From Lentzea flava (GTDB lineage: Bacteria; Actinomycetota; Actinomycetes; Mycobacteriales; Pseudonocardiaceae): a stretch of 56,485 nucleotides of DNA. Where the stretch lies: positions 1 to 56,485 of the forward strand of contig NZ_BMRE01000052.1 of the NCBI RefSeq assembly GCF_014648475.1. Reading direction: 5' to 3'. The notes below the pieces were generated by a model. That model searched no databases and had not been told where the DNA came from. It worked only from the letters and a program-made list of their open reading frames with translations. Shown one piece after another: positions 32,575-41,083 of this stretch (positions are counted from its first letter, which is position 1; each line of letters opens with the position of its first letter). Made by a program: the position numbers and the translations under genes.

Positions 32575-33005
32575 TTCGGCTTGTGCCACCAGGTCGGGGG
32601 TGTTCTGCCGACGCGATCCCAACGGCAATCGCGCCAGCCAGGACACCCCGACAGGTGGTGGTTGTCGATCCGCGCCACGCGGCGCCGCAGCTCCCGCGCC
32701 GCGTGTTCAGGCAGCTGGTGGAGGACCTCCTCCAGCTGCTCGCGTTCCCAGTGGCTGTCGTCGTGACGTGCCCACGGTTCCCGGCACTCGCCGTCGGACA
32801 GCTCGTGACACGGTGGGCCGCACGCCTCGATTCGCCACGTCCGCACGTAGGCCTGGACAGCTCCCCGGTACAGGCGGGCGAGTTCGAGCTTGCGGATCGC
32901 TTGCCGGGTCCGGGGTGACACGCCCTGGAGGTCGTGCACTGCGTCGTCGCGGCGGGGCAGCGGAGGGACGTCCCTGCGGACGTTGCCTGCGGGCTTACGC
33001 GGCAT
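32571..33005 (-). CDS. Small basic Cys-containing protein, unknown
   Basis: The 144-residue protein is Arg-rich with five Cys: EACGPPCHELSDGEC, then SGCPGWRDCRWDRVG. A Trp/His-rich end (PTWWHKPN) follows. The Cys pattern could bind a metal but matches no finger I recognise. The N-terminal part (TRQAIRKLELARLYRGAVQ) is helical. It is the last gene of a minus-strand group after pth, with 35 bases between, and its end overlaps the convergent acyl-AMP ligase stop by four bases. Coding quality is good on the basis of codon use. Confidence 0.55.
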   Translation of the reverse strand: MPRKPAGNVRRDVPPLPRRDDAVHDLQGVSPRTRQAIRKLELARLYRGAVQAYVRTWRIEACGPPCHELSDGECREPWARHDDSHWEREQLEEVLHQLPEHAARELRRRVARIDNHHLSGCPGWRDCRWDRVGRTPPTWWHKPN

Positions 33006-33040
33006 GGCCCTTTCGGTTGGTCATGCCTTGATCGTACGGC

Positions 33041-33604
33041 TCAGTGGAAGGCGCTTTGTGCCGCTTCCAGGCCCTTGGTCACGAGGGCCTCCGTCGCGTC
33101 CGCCGCCCTGTCGATCTCCAGCGCGAGCTGCTTGCGTTCCACGGTGGAGAAGTCCTTCAGGACGTAGTCGGCGGGGTCCTGGCGGCCCGGCGGACGGTCG
33201 ACGCCGAAGCGGACGCGGTAGTAGTCCTTGGTGCCCAAGGACTTCGTGATGGAGCGGAGTCCGTTGTGGCCGTTGTCGCCGCCGCCGAGCTTCATGCGGA
33301 TCGCGGCGAACGGGAGATCCAGCTCGTCGTGGATCACGACGATGGTGGTGGGCTTGAAGAACTTCACGGCGCTCGAGACCGGGCCGCCGGAGAGGTTCAT
33401 GAAGCTGCGGGGCTTGGCCAGCACCACGCGGTGGCCCGACAGGCGGCCCTCGACGATCTCGGCGCCGGACTTGTGGGCCTTGAACTTGCCGCCGACGCGG
33501 GCGGCGAGCTCGTCGAGGATCAGGAAGCCGATGTTGTGGCGGTTGCCCTCGTACTTCGGGCCTGGGTTGCCCAGCCCGACAACGAGGGCGAGGTCATCGT
33601 CCAC
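33041..33604 (-). CDS. pth: Peptidyl-tRNA hydrolase
   Basis: The 187-residue enzyme frees tRNAs from peptidyl-tRNA that drops off ribosomes. Conserved blocks are LVVGLGNPGPKYEGNRHNIG (with the catalytic His), AKPRSFMNLSGGPV, VIHDELDLPFAAIRMKLGGG and DNGHNGLRSI. Length is normal. GTG 33604 overlaps the end of the DivIVA-repeat gene upstream by 11 bases, so they are coupled. The rplY-pth neighbourhood is conserved in actinobacteria; the DivIVA-repeat gene is an insertion between them. Confidence 0.95.
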   Translation of the reverse strand: MDDDLALVVGLGNPGPKYEGNRHNIGFLILDELAARVGGKFKAHKSGAEIVEGRLSGHRVVLAKPRSFMNLSGGPVSSAVKFFKPTTIVVIHDELDLPFAAIRMKLGGGDNGHNGLRSITKSLGTKDYYRVRFGVDRPPGRQDPADYVLKDFSTVERKQLALEIDRAADATEALVTKGLEAAQSAFH

Positions 33605-34100
33605 GGAACCGCAACTCCTGCTCGAGATCGTCCAGCAACGCGTCCACGGCCTGCACCTGGTACCCCTTGCCCAGCAGGCCGGACGTGGTGCTGAACCGGG
33701 TGTTGCGGACCTCGGTGGAGGTCATGCCACCCCGGCCGTCCAGGTTGGCCGCGGCGCGGGCGATGAAGGCGTCGACTTCGGCGCGATCGTAGCCGGTGCC
33801 GGTCTTCGGCAGCTTGCGCGCGTACAGGTCCTCGCCGGTGTTCAGGCCCGTCGGCGGCACGATGCCGTTGCGGACCTGGAACTCCAGCAGGTGCAGGACC
33901 CCGTCGACGCTCAGCGGGTCGTAGCCGTTGGGGACCGTGGCGAACCGGACGGTGCGCACGTGGTCCGGGTTCAGGCGGATGCGGCCGGCCAGGGCGTCGG
34001 CGATGATCAGCATGAACTCGTTCACCTGATCCGGGTCGTAACCCTGCCGCTTGCGGCGGAAGGTCTTGGTCCGGATCTCGGTCGGGCGCAGGTAAGGCAA
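33594..34100 (-). CDS. DivIVA-domain repeat protein, four repeats
   Basis: The 168-residue protein is made of four units of the same kind as in the 447-residue protein at 29571: LRPTEIRTKTF with QGYDPDQVNEFMLII, LNPDHVRTVRF with NGYDPLSVDGVLHLL, TGYDRAEVDAFIARAAANL, and MTSTEVRNTRF with GYQVQAVDALLDDLEQEL. It has no membrane segment or coiled coil long enough for a filament, unlike true DivIVA. TTG 34100 appears to be the start, and it lies at the foot of a large hairpin, with GAGGGGGG inside the stem-loop. The gene is inserted between rplY and pth. Confidence 0.78.
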   Translation of the reverse strand: MPYLRPTEIRTKTFRRKRQGYDPDQVNEFMLIIADALAGRIRLNPDHVRTVRFATVPNGYDPLSVDGVLHLLEFQVRNGIVPPTGLNTGEDLYARKLPKTGTGYDRAEVDAFIARAAANLDGRGGMTSTEVRNTRFSTTSGLLGKGYQVQAVDALLDDLEQELRFRGR

Positions 34101-34141
34101 CGGCGCGCCGCCCCCCTCGTGAGGAGGTGGCGCGCCGTTCG
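34098..34141 (-). terminator. Large hairpin between rplY and the DivIVA-repeat gene
   Basis: AACGGCGCGCC pairs with GGCGCGCCGTT, and the inner CCTC-GT-GAGG closes the loop. On the minus strand it follows the rplY stop by about 20 bases. It also contains the presumed ribosome binding site and start codon of the next gene, so it can both attenuate transcription and hide that start. Confidence 0.6.
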
Positions 34142-34162
34142 TGCGGCCCGACGTGATGGGGC

Positions 34163-34765
34163 TCAGCTTTCCTCGGTCGCCTCAGCCGCCGGCGCGGCCT
34201 CTTCGCCCTCGAGCTGCGAGGCCGACGGGGCCTCGTTCACGGCGACGATCAGAGCGTCGGCGTCGACGGCCAGGGTGACGCCCGACGGCAGGGTCAGGTC
34301 GCCGGCGTGGATCTGGGTGCCGGCCTCCTTGCCCTCGATCGAGACCTCGACCTGCTCGGGGATGTGCAGGGCCTCGGCCTCCACGCTGATCGTGGTGGCG
34401 TCCTGCGTGACGAGCGTGCCGGAAGCGGCCTCACCGGTCACGACGACCGGGACGTCGACGGTGACCTTCTCGCCGCGCTGGACGAGCAGCAGGTCGACGT
34501 GCTCGATGTAGTTCTTGATGGGGTGCGTGGTGACGGTCTTGGTGAGCGCCAGCTCGCTCCCGCCGTCGAGGGCGAGGGTGAGGACGGCGTTCTGACCGTG
34601 CTCGCGGACAACACGGGCGAACTCGAGCGCCGGCAGGGCCAGGTGCTTCGGGTCGGAACCGTGGCCGTAGAGCACCGCGGGGATCTTGCCGGCGCGACGG
34701 GTACGGCGGGCGGCGCCCTTGCCGAATTCAGTGCGCTGCTCAGCGGCGAGACGGACCTCGGACAC
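34163..34765 (-). CDS. rplY: 50S ribosomal protein L25/general stress protein Ctc
   Basis: The 200-residue protein is the long (Ctc) form of L25, which binds 5S rRNA. The N-terminal L25 domain shows LAAEQRTEFGKGAARRTRR and IPAVLYGHGSDPKHLALP. The C-terminal beta domain (VTVDVPVVVTGEAASGTLV) is the TL5/Ctc extension, and the last 25 residues are acidic (EEAAPAAEATEES), as in actinobacterial homologues. GTG 34765 is preceded by AGGAGAG. Its place beside pth and near prs and glmU is conserved. Confidence 0.93.
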   Translation of the reverse strand: MSEVRLAAEQRTEFGKGAARRTRRAGKIPAVLYGHGSDPKHLALPALEFARVVREHGQNAVLTLALDGGSELALTKTVTTHPIKNYIEHVDLLLVQRGEKVTVDVPVVVTGEAASGTLVTQDATTISVEAEALHIPEQVEVSIEGKEAGTQIHAGDLTLPSGVTLAVDADALIVAVNEAPSASQLEGEEAAPAAEATEES

Positions 34766-34814
34766 GGTGGGGCTCTCCTTACAAGTCTGGCCTTGTACGT
34801 CGGGGCGGTGCACA

Positions 34815-35391
34815 AGTATCAGCGGTTGAAGCTGTCCGGCTGTTCAGCTTTGGGGTGGTGGCCTGCGGCGGCGAGCAGCGCGGGACGTCAACACGCGCGG
34901 CATCAAGCCACCGCGTCGATCACGCCGAGCCGGTGTGAGGCTCGCCCTCGCCGAGGCAACCCGACCAGTGTAGGTGAGGGCTTGGGAGTGGGGCCAATCG
35001 GGGGCCTGCTTTGGGGTGCGCGTCGGTTTTGTGGGTCGTCCCCCTGGTGCGTTGGCGGGTTCCTGTTGGGTGTCCGTAGGTGGTGCTGTTGCGTGCGTGT
35101 GTTGCGCTGCTTTCTGGGGCTCCGCCCCAGACCCCGCCAATCTGATCAAAGACCCGCCAGCGCCGCGGGCGGGTTGATGGCACGCCGGTTGCTTTGGGCG
35201 GCCGCCGGTTGCGTAGGTGGTTGCGTTCCGGGTGGGGCGTGTCCCGTCACAAGCCGTACCGGAGCGAGCGCGGCAGACGATCAGGCACGACTCGTGACGG
35301 GACCCACCCCACCAGCCCGGTATGCCAAGGACTGCTCGGCTGCGCCATCGCTTGGGGCTCGCCTGCGGCTTCGCGATCGAAAAAGCGAGAA
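34815..35391. other. Long non-coding interval between rplY and prs
   Basis: About 600 bases with no credible gene. It contains one copy of a dispersed repeat at about 35025-35265, which also occurs near the window's right edge, and ends at the prs terminator. The short frames here mostly translate the repeat. Confidence 0.6.
35025..35265 (+). repeat. Dispersed intergenic repeat, copy 1
   Basis: The first 60 bases, from GGTTTTGTGGGTCGTCCCCC to GTAGGTGGT, are identical to 56216 onward. After a variable stretch a second 48-base block, TGCTTTCTGGGGCTCCGCCC onward to CAAAGACCC, is again identical, then GGGTTGATGGCACGCCGG. The repeat contains the hairpin CTGGGGCTCCGCCCCAG. No protein frame is shared by both copies with conserved coding character. 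Confidence 0.85.
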
Positions 35392-35430
35392 GGGGCCCTC
35401 CGCGTCCGGGTTTCGGATGCGGAGGGCCCC
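35392..35430 (-). terminator. prs terminator hairpin
   Basis: GGGGCCCTCCGCGTCCG at 35392-35408 pairs with CGGATGCGGAGGGCCCC at 35414-35430 with one mismatch and a 5-base loop. On the minus strand it lies 23 bases after the prs stop and is followed by a T-rich stretch (TCTCGCTTTTTC). Confidence 0.85.
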
Positions 35431-35452
35431 GCTGGCCCTGGCTGAAGCAGGA

Positions 35453-36436
35453 TCAGGCGTTGCCGTCGAACAGTGAGGTGACGGAGCCGTCCTCGAAGAC
35501 CTCCTGGATGACCCGTGCCAGGAGCGGTGCGATGGAGAGAACGGTCATCTGCGGGAACCGCTTCTCCGCCGGGATCGGCAGCGTGTCGGTGAAGACGACC
35601 TCGCGGGCGCCGCAGTTGGCGAGACGCTCGGTGGCCGGGCCGGACAGGATGCCGTGCGTGGCCGCGATCACCACGTCGGCGGCGCCCTCGCCGAGCAGTT
35701 GCTTCACGGCGCCCGCGATGGTGCCGCCGGTGTCGACCATGTCGTCGATCACGATGCAGAGGCGGCCCTCGACCTTGCCGACCACGCGGTTCGAGACCAC
35801 TTCGTTGGGGCGGAGCGGGTCGCGGGTCTTGTGGATGAACGCGATCGGGGCGCCGCCGAGGGTGTCGGCCCACTTCTCGGCCAGCTTGGTGCGGCCCGAG
35901 TCGGGGGAGACGACGGTGATCTCGTGGCCCGCGTACTTGCCTCGGATGTGGTCGGCCAGGAGGGGCATGGCCCACAGGTGGTCGACCGGGCCGTCGAAGA
36001 AGCCCTGGATCTGGGCCGTGTGCAGGTCGACGGAGACCAGGCGGTCGGCGCCGGCGGTTTTGAAGAGGTCGGCGACCAGGCGGGCGGAGATCGGTTCGCG
36101 GCCGCGGTGCTTCTTGTCCTGGCGGCTGTACGGGTAGAACGGCATGATCACGGTGATGCGCTTGGCCGAGGCGCGCTTCAGGGCGTCGACCATGATCAGC
36201 TGTTCCATCAGCCACTGGTTGATGGGGTTGGTGTGGGACTGGATGACGAAGGCGTCGCAGCCGCGCACGGATTCCTCGAAGCGGACGAAGATCTCGCCGT
36301 TGGCGAAGTCGTAGGCCTGCTGCGGGGTCACCGTGACGTTGAGGTGCTTGGCGACCTCTTCCGTCAGCTCCGGGTAGGCACGCCCGCCGAAGAGCATCAG
36401 GTTCTTCTTCGGTGTGCCGGGCATCTGCGGGTTCAC
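35453..36436 (-). CDS. prs: Ribose-phosphate pyrophosphokinase
   Basis: The 327-residue enzyme makes PRPP from ribose 5-phosphate and ATP for nucleotide, His and Trp synthesis. Motifs: LFGGRAYPELTEEVA, FANGEIFVRFEESVRG, the flexible loop in YPYSRQDKKHRGREPI, VDLHTAQIQGFFDGPVDHL and the PRPP loop CIVIDDMVDTGGTIAG. GTG 36436 follows glmU after two bases, with GGAGGG upstream, and a strong terminator lies behind it, so glmU and prs form an operon as in other actinobacteria. Confidence 0.95.
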   Translation of the reverse strand: MNPQMPGTPKKNLMLFGGRAYPELTEEVAKHLNVTVTPQQAYDFANGEIFVRFEESVRGCDAFVIQSHTNPINQWLMEQLIMVDALKRASAKRITVIMPFYPYSRQDKKHRGREPISARLVADLFKTAGADRLVSVDLHTAQIQGFFDGPVDHLWAMPLLADHIRGKYAGHEITVVSPDSGRTKLAEKWADTLGGAPIAFIHKTRDPLRPNEVVSNRVVGKVEGRLCIVIDDMVDTGGTIAGAVKQLLGEGAADVVIAATHGILSGPATERLANCGAREVVFTDTLPIPAEKRFPQMTVLSIAPLLARVIQEVFEDGSVTSLFDGNA

Positions 36437-36438
36437 GG

Positions 36439-37908
36439 TCAGCGACCCTCCTCTGTCTCATCCGCATTCTGCTTCGCGAGGGCGGCTGCCGCTGCCTGAG
36501 CCGCGGCGGTTCCTTCACGTCGGCTGAGGACCCAGCCTTCGAGGTTGCGCTGTGGGCCTCCGGACACGGCGAGCGCGCCCGGTGGGACGTCGCGGCGCAG
36601 GACGGTGCCCGCGCCGGTGTAGGCGCCGTCGCCGACCGTCACCGGGGCCACGAACATGTTGTCCGAGCCGGTGCGGCAGTGGGAGCCGACGATCGTGCGG
36701 TGCTTGTTCACGCCGTCGTAGTTGACGGTTACCGATGCTGCACCGATGTTGCTGTGATCGCCGATCGTGGCGTCGCCGATGTAGGAGAGGTGGGGGACCT
36801 TCGAACCCTCGCCGATCGTGGAGTTCTTGGTCTCGACGAACGTGCCGATCTTGCCCTTCACGCCCAGGGACGTGCCGGGGCGCAGGTAGGCGAACGGGCC
36901 GACGGAGGCGCCGTCGCCGATCACCGAGTCGCTGCCGTGGGTGCGGACCACCGAGGCCTTGGCGCCGACGGTCACGTTGGAGAGGGTGGTGTCCGGGCCG
37001 ACCACGGCACCCGCGCCGATCACCGTGCCCGCGCGGAGCTGCACGTTCGGCTCGATCAGCGCGTCCTGGCCGATCTGCACGTCGGCGTCGACCCAGACCG
37101 ACGACGGGTCGACGAACGTGACGCCGGAGCGCATCAGGCGCTCGACGATCCGGCGGTTCATCTCGGCGCCGACGGCGGCGAGCTGCACGCGGTCGTTGAT
37201 GCCCTCGACGAGCCACGGGTCGGACGCGATCAGCGCGCCCACGCGACGGCCGTCGCCGCGGGCGATGCCCAGCACGTCGGTCAGGTAGAGCTCGCCCTGC
37301 GCGTTGTCGGTGGACAGGCGCGAGAGGCCGTCGCGCAGCACCGCCGCGTCGAACGCGTAGACGCCCGAGTTGATCTCGTTGATCAGCTGCTCGGTGTCGG
37401 ACGCGTCCTTCTGCTCGACGATCCGCTGGACCGTGCCGTCGCTGGAGCGCACGATGCGGCCGTAGCCGGTGGGGTTCTCCACCACGGCCGTCAGGACGGT
37501 GACCGCGTTGCCCGCGGCGGCGTGCTCGGCCAGCAGGGCCTTGAACGTCTGCGTGTCGAGCAGCGGCACGTCGCCGTAGCTCACGATCACCGTGCCGGCC
37601 AGGTCGTGCGGCAGTTCGGCGAGGCCGCACGAGACCGCGTGGCCGGTGCCCTTCTGCTCCGCCTGCACCGCGACGGTGACCTTGCGGCCGAGCGCCTCGG
37701 CCAGACCTTCCAGATGCTCGCTGACGGCTTCACGGCCGTGGCCGACGACCACGGCCAGGTGGTCGGGATCTGTGCCCGCTGCCGCGCGCACCGCGTGTTC
37801 GACGAGTGAACGTCCGGCGATCCGGTGCAGCACCTTCGGCGTGGACGACCGCATGCGGGTGCCTTCCCCGGCGGCGAGCACGACCGTGCTGACAGGGCCC
37901 TCGAGCAT
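36439..37908 (-). CDS. glmU: Bifunctional UDP-N-acetylglucosamine pyrophosphorylase / glucosamine-1-phosphate acetyltransferase
   Basis: The 489-residue enzyme makes UDP-GlcNAc for peptidoglycan. The uridyltransferase half begins VVLAAGEGTRMRSSTPKVLH and includes VIVSYGDVPLLD. The second half is a left-handed beta-helix with hexapeptide repeats (VIGAGAVVGPDTTLSNVTVG and VGPFAYLRPGTSL), and the catalytic His region lies in VETKNSTIGEGSKVPHLSY. A C-terminal tail of about 30 Ala/Arg-rich residues is typical of actinobacterial GlmU. ATG 37908 is preceded by GGGAGAGC; the upstream in-frame start would add eleven non-conserved residues. Confidence 0.95.
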   Translation of the reverse strand: MLEGPVSTVVLAAGEGTRMRSSTPKVLHRIAGRSLVEHAVRAAAGTDPDHLAVVVGHGREAVSEHLEGLAEALGRKVTVAVQAEQKGTGHAVSCGLAELPHDLAGTVIVSYGDVPLLDTQTFKALLAEHAAAGNAVTVLTAVVENPTGYGRIVRSSDGTVQRIVEQKDASDTEQLINEINSGVYAFDAAVLRDGLSRLSTDNAQGELYLTDVLGIARGDGRRVGALIASDPWLVEGINDRVQLAAVGAEMNRRIVERLMRSGVTFVDPSSVWVDADVQIGQDALIEPNVQLRAGTVIGAGAVVGPDTTLSNVTVGAKASVVRTHGSDSVIGDGASVGPFAYLRPGTSLGVKGKIGTFVETKNSTIGEGSKVPHLSYIGDATIGDHSNIGAASVTVNYDGVNKHRTIVGSHCRTGSDNMFVAPVTVGDGAYTGAGTVLRRDVPPGALAVSGGPQRNLEGWVLSRREGTAAAQAAAAALAKQNADETEEGR

Positions 37909-37955
37909 CAATGCTCTCCCTAACAGGCTGGGTGGTTCCAAGTCCGCGGACCAGC

Positions 37956-39653
37956 CTAAGCCTCCGAGGAGGGCTCCCCCGCCACGGCCGCAACCTGGCA
38001 GCCACCCTGACGCTTCGCCACGTACATCGCCGAGTCGGCACGGGACAGGGCCTGGTTGGCGGTTTCGCGGGGGCGCAACGAGATGACGCCGACCGACAGC
38101 GTGACGCCCCTGGAGAGGTCGATTGGCAAGCCTGCCACGGCATCCACGGCCCTGCCGAGTGCTGCTTCCGCGGCGTGCAGAGGGGCTCCCGGCAGCAGCA
38201 CCACGAACTCGTCGCCGCCGTAGCGGGCCACCATGTCGTCGCCGCGCAGGGCCTGCCGGAGTGTGCTGGCAATCACCCGAAGAACATCATCACCCTCGGC
38301 ATGTGAATGCCGGTCGTTGACGCCCTTGAAGCCGTCGAGGTCCACCAGCGCGATGGAGAACGGGTCGACCTGACCGGCGATGAGCTCGCTCATCTTGTCG
38401 TCGAGGGCACGGCGGTTCGGCAGTCCGGTCAACGGGTCCTGCAACGCCTGCTGTGCGATCGCGCCGTGCGCGCGCGTCAGCCGTTCGAGTTCGCGGCGCG
38501 TCTGCAGCGTGGCCACGCGGGACTCCCGCATCTGCCACAGCTCCAGCTCCAGCGCCGCGTTGTAGGACTGCAGCGCCGACATCGTGTGCGGGCCGGAGAG
38601 GTGCGCGTACTCGCGCTCCAGCGACAGCACCAGCGACGGCTCGGACGTGTCGTGCTCCATCTGCGTGCGCGTGTCGTCGAGCACCTTGAGCGCGTCGTCC
38701 AGCCGGTTCGCCTCGACCAGGCACCTGGCCAGCGCGATCGCGACGATGATCAGCTCCCGTGCGTACATCGACAGGCCGCGCAACGACCACAGCCGGTCGA
38801 GGTGGTCTGCGCTGGGGTTGGTCAACGCGTGGGCGGCACCGAGGATCGGCACCTGCTCGGCGGCGTCGAGGTCGCGCCGGCCGGGGTGCAGCGACTGGCG
38901 GAACGGCACCTCGGCGGCCTCCGCGAGCCCCGAGGCGACCTTGAACTGCTCGTGCGCGGCGTCGAACAGGTTCACCCGTTCGAGCCGCAGGCCCCAGCCG
39001 ATCCGCAGGCGGGCCCTGTTCACGAGGTGCACGTAGATCTGGTGCGGCTGGCCGCTCTCGCGCAACGCGTTGTTCGCGCCCGCCAGCACGTCGTCCGCCA
39101 TCTCGTAGACGCCGAGCTGGGTCAGCACGAGGGCGATGTCCTGCAGCGTCGTGGCGAGCAGCTGGTCCCAGATCCGCTTGTCGAAGACCGGGTCCATCTC
39201 CGGTTCCTCGTCGAGCATCATCGCGAGTGCCGCCGCGATCTCGGTCAGCGCCTTGTCCTCGGCGTTGCCCAGCAGGAACCGGCGTCCGCGCAACGCCCGC
39301 GCGTCCGCCTCCAGCACGATCAGGCCGTGGCGGCGGCAGTGGCTGAGCATCTCGTCGAGCTGGGGATCGGACATGTCGACGAGGCCCGGCGTCACCAACC
39401 GGACCACGGCCGCGGCTCTGAGCAGCTGCGCGACGATGCGGGGCTCACCACGGCCCTGCGCCTCGGCGAGGATGTGGTCGATCTCCGACGCCGCGTCGAG
39501 CTGCGCCGCGAGGTGACTGCTCTGGGCCACGGCGACAAGCTCGCTCGCGCGGCCCACCAGCCACGCGTCGGACATCTCGTGGTGGCGGTGGCCCACGTTG
39601 CCCTGCTCGTCGACCGTTTCCTCGGGCAGCTTCGCACCTCCCAAAGACCGCAC
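37956..39653 (-). CDS. Diguanylate cyclase (GGDEF) with helical N-terminal region
   Basis: The 565-residue protein has a TPR-like helical N-terminal 380 residues and a C-terminal GGDEF domain (about 395-555). The active site RYGGDEFVVLLPG is intact. The metal- and substrate-binding segment SIALVDLDGFKGVNDRHSH is present, and an inhibitory RxxD site (RGDD) sits five residues before GGDEF. It should make cyclic di-GMP. No transmembrane helix is seen, so it is likely cytosolic and senses through its helical part. The start is uncertain: GTG 39653 is the longest frame, with downstream alternatives at 39596 and 39575. It lies just behind tRNA-Gln. Confidence 0.85.
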   Translation of the reverse strand: MRSLGGAKLPEETVDEQGNVGHRHHEMSDAWLVGRASELVAVAQSSHLAAQLDAASEIDHILAEAQGRGEPRIVAQLLRAAAVVRLVTPGLVDMSDPQLDEMLSHCRRHGLIVLEADARALRGRRFLLGNAEDKALTEIAAALAMMLDEEPEMDPVFDKRIWDQLLATTLQDIALVLTQLGVYEMADDVLAGANNALRESGQPHQIYVHLVNRARLRIGWGLRLERVNLFDAAHEQFKVASGLAEAAEVPFRQSLHPGRRDLDAAEQVPILGAAHALTNPSADHLDRLWSLRGLSMYARELIIVAIALARCLVEANRLDDALKVLDDTRTQMEHDTSEPSLVLSLEREYAHLSGPHTMSALQSYNAALELELWQMRESRVATLQTRRELERLTRAHGAIAQQALQDPLTGLPNRRALDDKMSELIAGQVDPFSIALVDLDGFKGVNDRHSHAEGDDVLRVIASTLRQALRGDDMVARYGGDEFVVLLPGAPLHAAEAALGRAVDAVAGLPIDLSRGVTLSVGVISLRPRETANQALSRADSAMYVAKRQGGCQVAAVAGEPSSEA

Positions 39654-39678
39654 AAGACACCCCGTGCCCAGGGGCTTG

Positions 39679-39749
39679 CTCCGCCACCAGGATTCGAACC
39701 TGGACCATCGGAACCAAAATCCGAGGTGCTGCCTTTACACCATGGCGGA
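39679..39749 (-). tRNA. tRNA-Gln (anticodon TTG)
   Basis: The minus strand folds into a complete cloverleaf: acceptor TCCGCCA with TGGCGGA, a D-arm after TGGTGTAAAGGCAGCACC, anticodon stem TCGGA/TCCGA with loop TTTTGGT (anticodon TTG), and T-arm CCAGG-TTCGAAT-CCTGG. CCA is not encoded. It is the only intact tRNA gene I see in the window. Confidence 0.93.
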
Positions 39750-39837
39750 ACGGACGCGCTCGCGCGCGTCCTGCGCACATGTTGTCACGAGACGTCCTCC
39801 TCTTGTCCAACCACCACTCATCCGGCTCAAGTCAAGA

Positions 39838-40977
39838 TCACGGCTTGGCGCCGATTGACCTGGTCAAGAAGTCCGCGAGCGCGTCCCGGTACGTGTCGGT
39901 CGCCACATTCCACCCCGACGTGTGGTCGGCGCCGGGGATCTCCACGTACTGCAGCGGCCACCCGAGCCCGTTCGCCGCGGTCGCCAGGTCGCGCGACGAC
40001 TGGGTGGGCACCGTGCCGTCCGCGGAGCCGTGGAAGAGCAGGGTCGGCGGCTTCAGCGCGGGCGGGCTGCGGACCAGGTCGAACCGGTCGAAGTCGATGC
40101 CGGCCCGCCACCCGGACACCAGCTCGGCGACCGGCGTGAGCCACGTCGGCACGCCCCGGTTCTCCGCCTGCAGGTTCAGCGTCTGCGTCCAGTTGGTGAC
40201 GGGGGAGTCGAGCACGACGCCGCTGACCGCCGCCGCCACGCTGGAGCGGGCCAGCGTCTGGCCGACGATCGCGCCGCCCATCGACCAGCCGTAGAGCACG
40301 ACCTTCCGCGCGCCCTGGGCCTGCGCGTACTTGATCGCCGCCTCGACGTCGCGCCACTCGGTGTCGCCGAGGTGGTACAGGCCGTCCGGCGACGCGGGCG
40401 CGCCGGGGTCGTTGCGGTAGGTGATCAGCAAAACGGGCAACCCAGCACTGTGCAGCTGAGGAACCACGCGCAGAGCCTCTTCGCGGGACGCGCCCCGCCC
40501 GTGCACCGTGATCACCCACGTGTCGTTGTTCGACGCGGGGACGAACCACGCGGGCATCTCGCCGAGCTCGGCAGGCACCCTGACCTCGCTGTACACCAGA
40601 CCCAGCGTGGTCTTGGGATTGCCTTCGTAGACGTCGGTCTCGATGCGCACCTTGGTGCCCTCGGGAGGTGCGGTGCCCTCCAACAGCGGACGCTCGACGC
40701 GGCCGTCCCCGGCCGCCGCGATGTCACCGACCTTCGCGGCGCCGCCCGGCCAGACGATGCCGAAGGTGCCCCGTTGCAACGTGAGCTTGGATTCGGCGAG
40801 CACGACGTTCTTGTCGTCCACGCCGAGCGCGGTCTCGGGGTAGCGCTGCGGCACTTCCTCCGGTTCGAGCAGTTCCCCGCTGTAGTACCAGCCGATGCCG
40901 CCCAGAGCGACCGTGACCAGCACGAGCAGCACGAGGAGCGAGGTCGCGGTGATCCGGATGATCTTGCGTCTGGCCAT
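39838..40977 (-). CDS. Membrane-anchored alpha/beta hydrolase
   Basis: The 379-residue protein has an N-terminal transmembrane helix (LLVLLVLVTVALGGIGWYY) with no cleavage site, so the enzyme faces outward. The hydrolase fold shows WVITVHGRGASREEAL (oxyanion region), the nucleophile elbow VVLYGWSMGGAIVGQ, an acid residue in LFHGSADGTVP and the His in PGADHTSGW. Family relatives are peptidase/esterase-like membrane hydrolases; the substrate is unknown. ATG 40977 is preceded by GGAGG. It stands alone between tRNA-Gln and the divergent desaturase gene. Confidence 0.82.
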   Translation of the reverse strand: MARRKIIRITATSLLVLLVLVTVALGGIGWYYSGELLEPEEVPQRYPETALGVDDKNVVLAESKLTLQRGTFGIVWPGGAAKVGDIAAAGDGRVERPLLEGTAPPEGTKVRIETDVYEGNPKTTLGLVYSEVRVPAELGEMPAWFVPASNNDTWVITVHGRGASREEALRVVPQLHSAGLPVLLITYRNDPGAPASPDGLYHLGDTEWRDVEAAIKYAQAQGARKVVLYGWSMGGAIVGQTLARSSVAAAVSGVVLDSPVTNWTQTLNLQAENRGVPTWLTPVAELVSGWRAGIDFDRFDLVRSPPALKPPTLLFHGSADGTVPTQSSRDLATAANGLGWPLQYVEIPGADHTSGWNVATDTYRDALADFLTRSIGAKP

Positions 40978-41083
40978 CCTCCGATGATGCCCCGTCCGGA
41001 TCTCGATTCCAGGCGACACAGCGTGACGAACCTGAGAACTGGCCGTGAGTTTCCAGGCGAGGTCTGGCGAACAAGGTGGGCCT

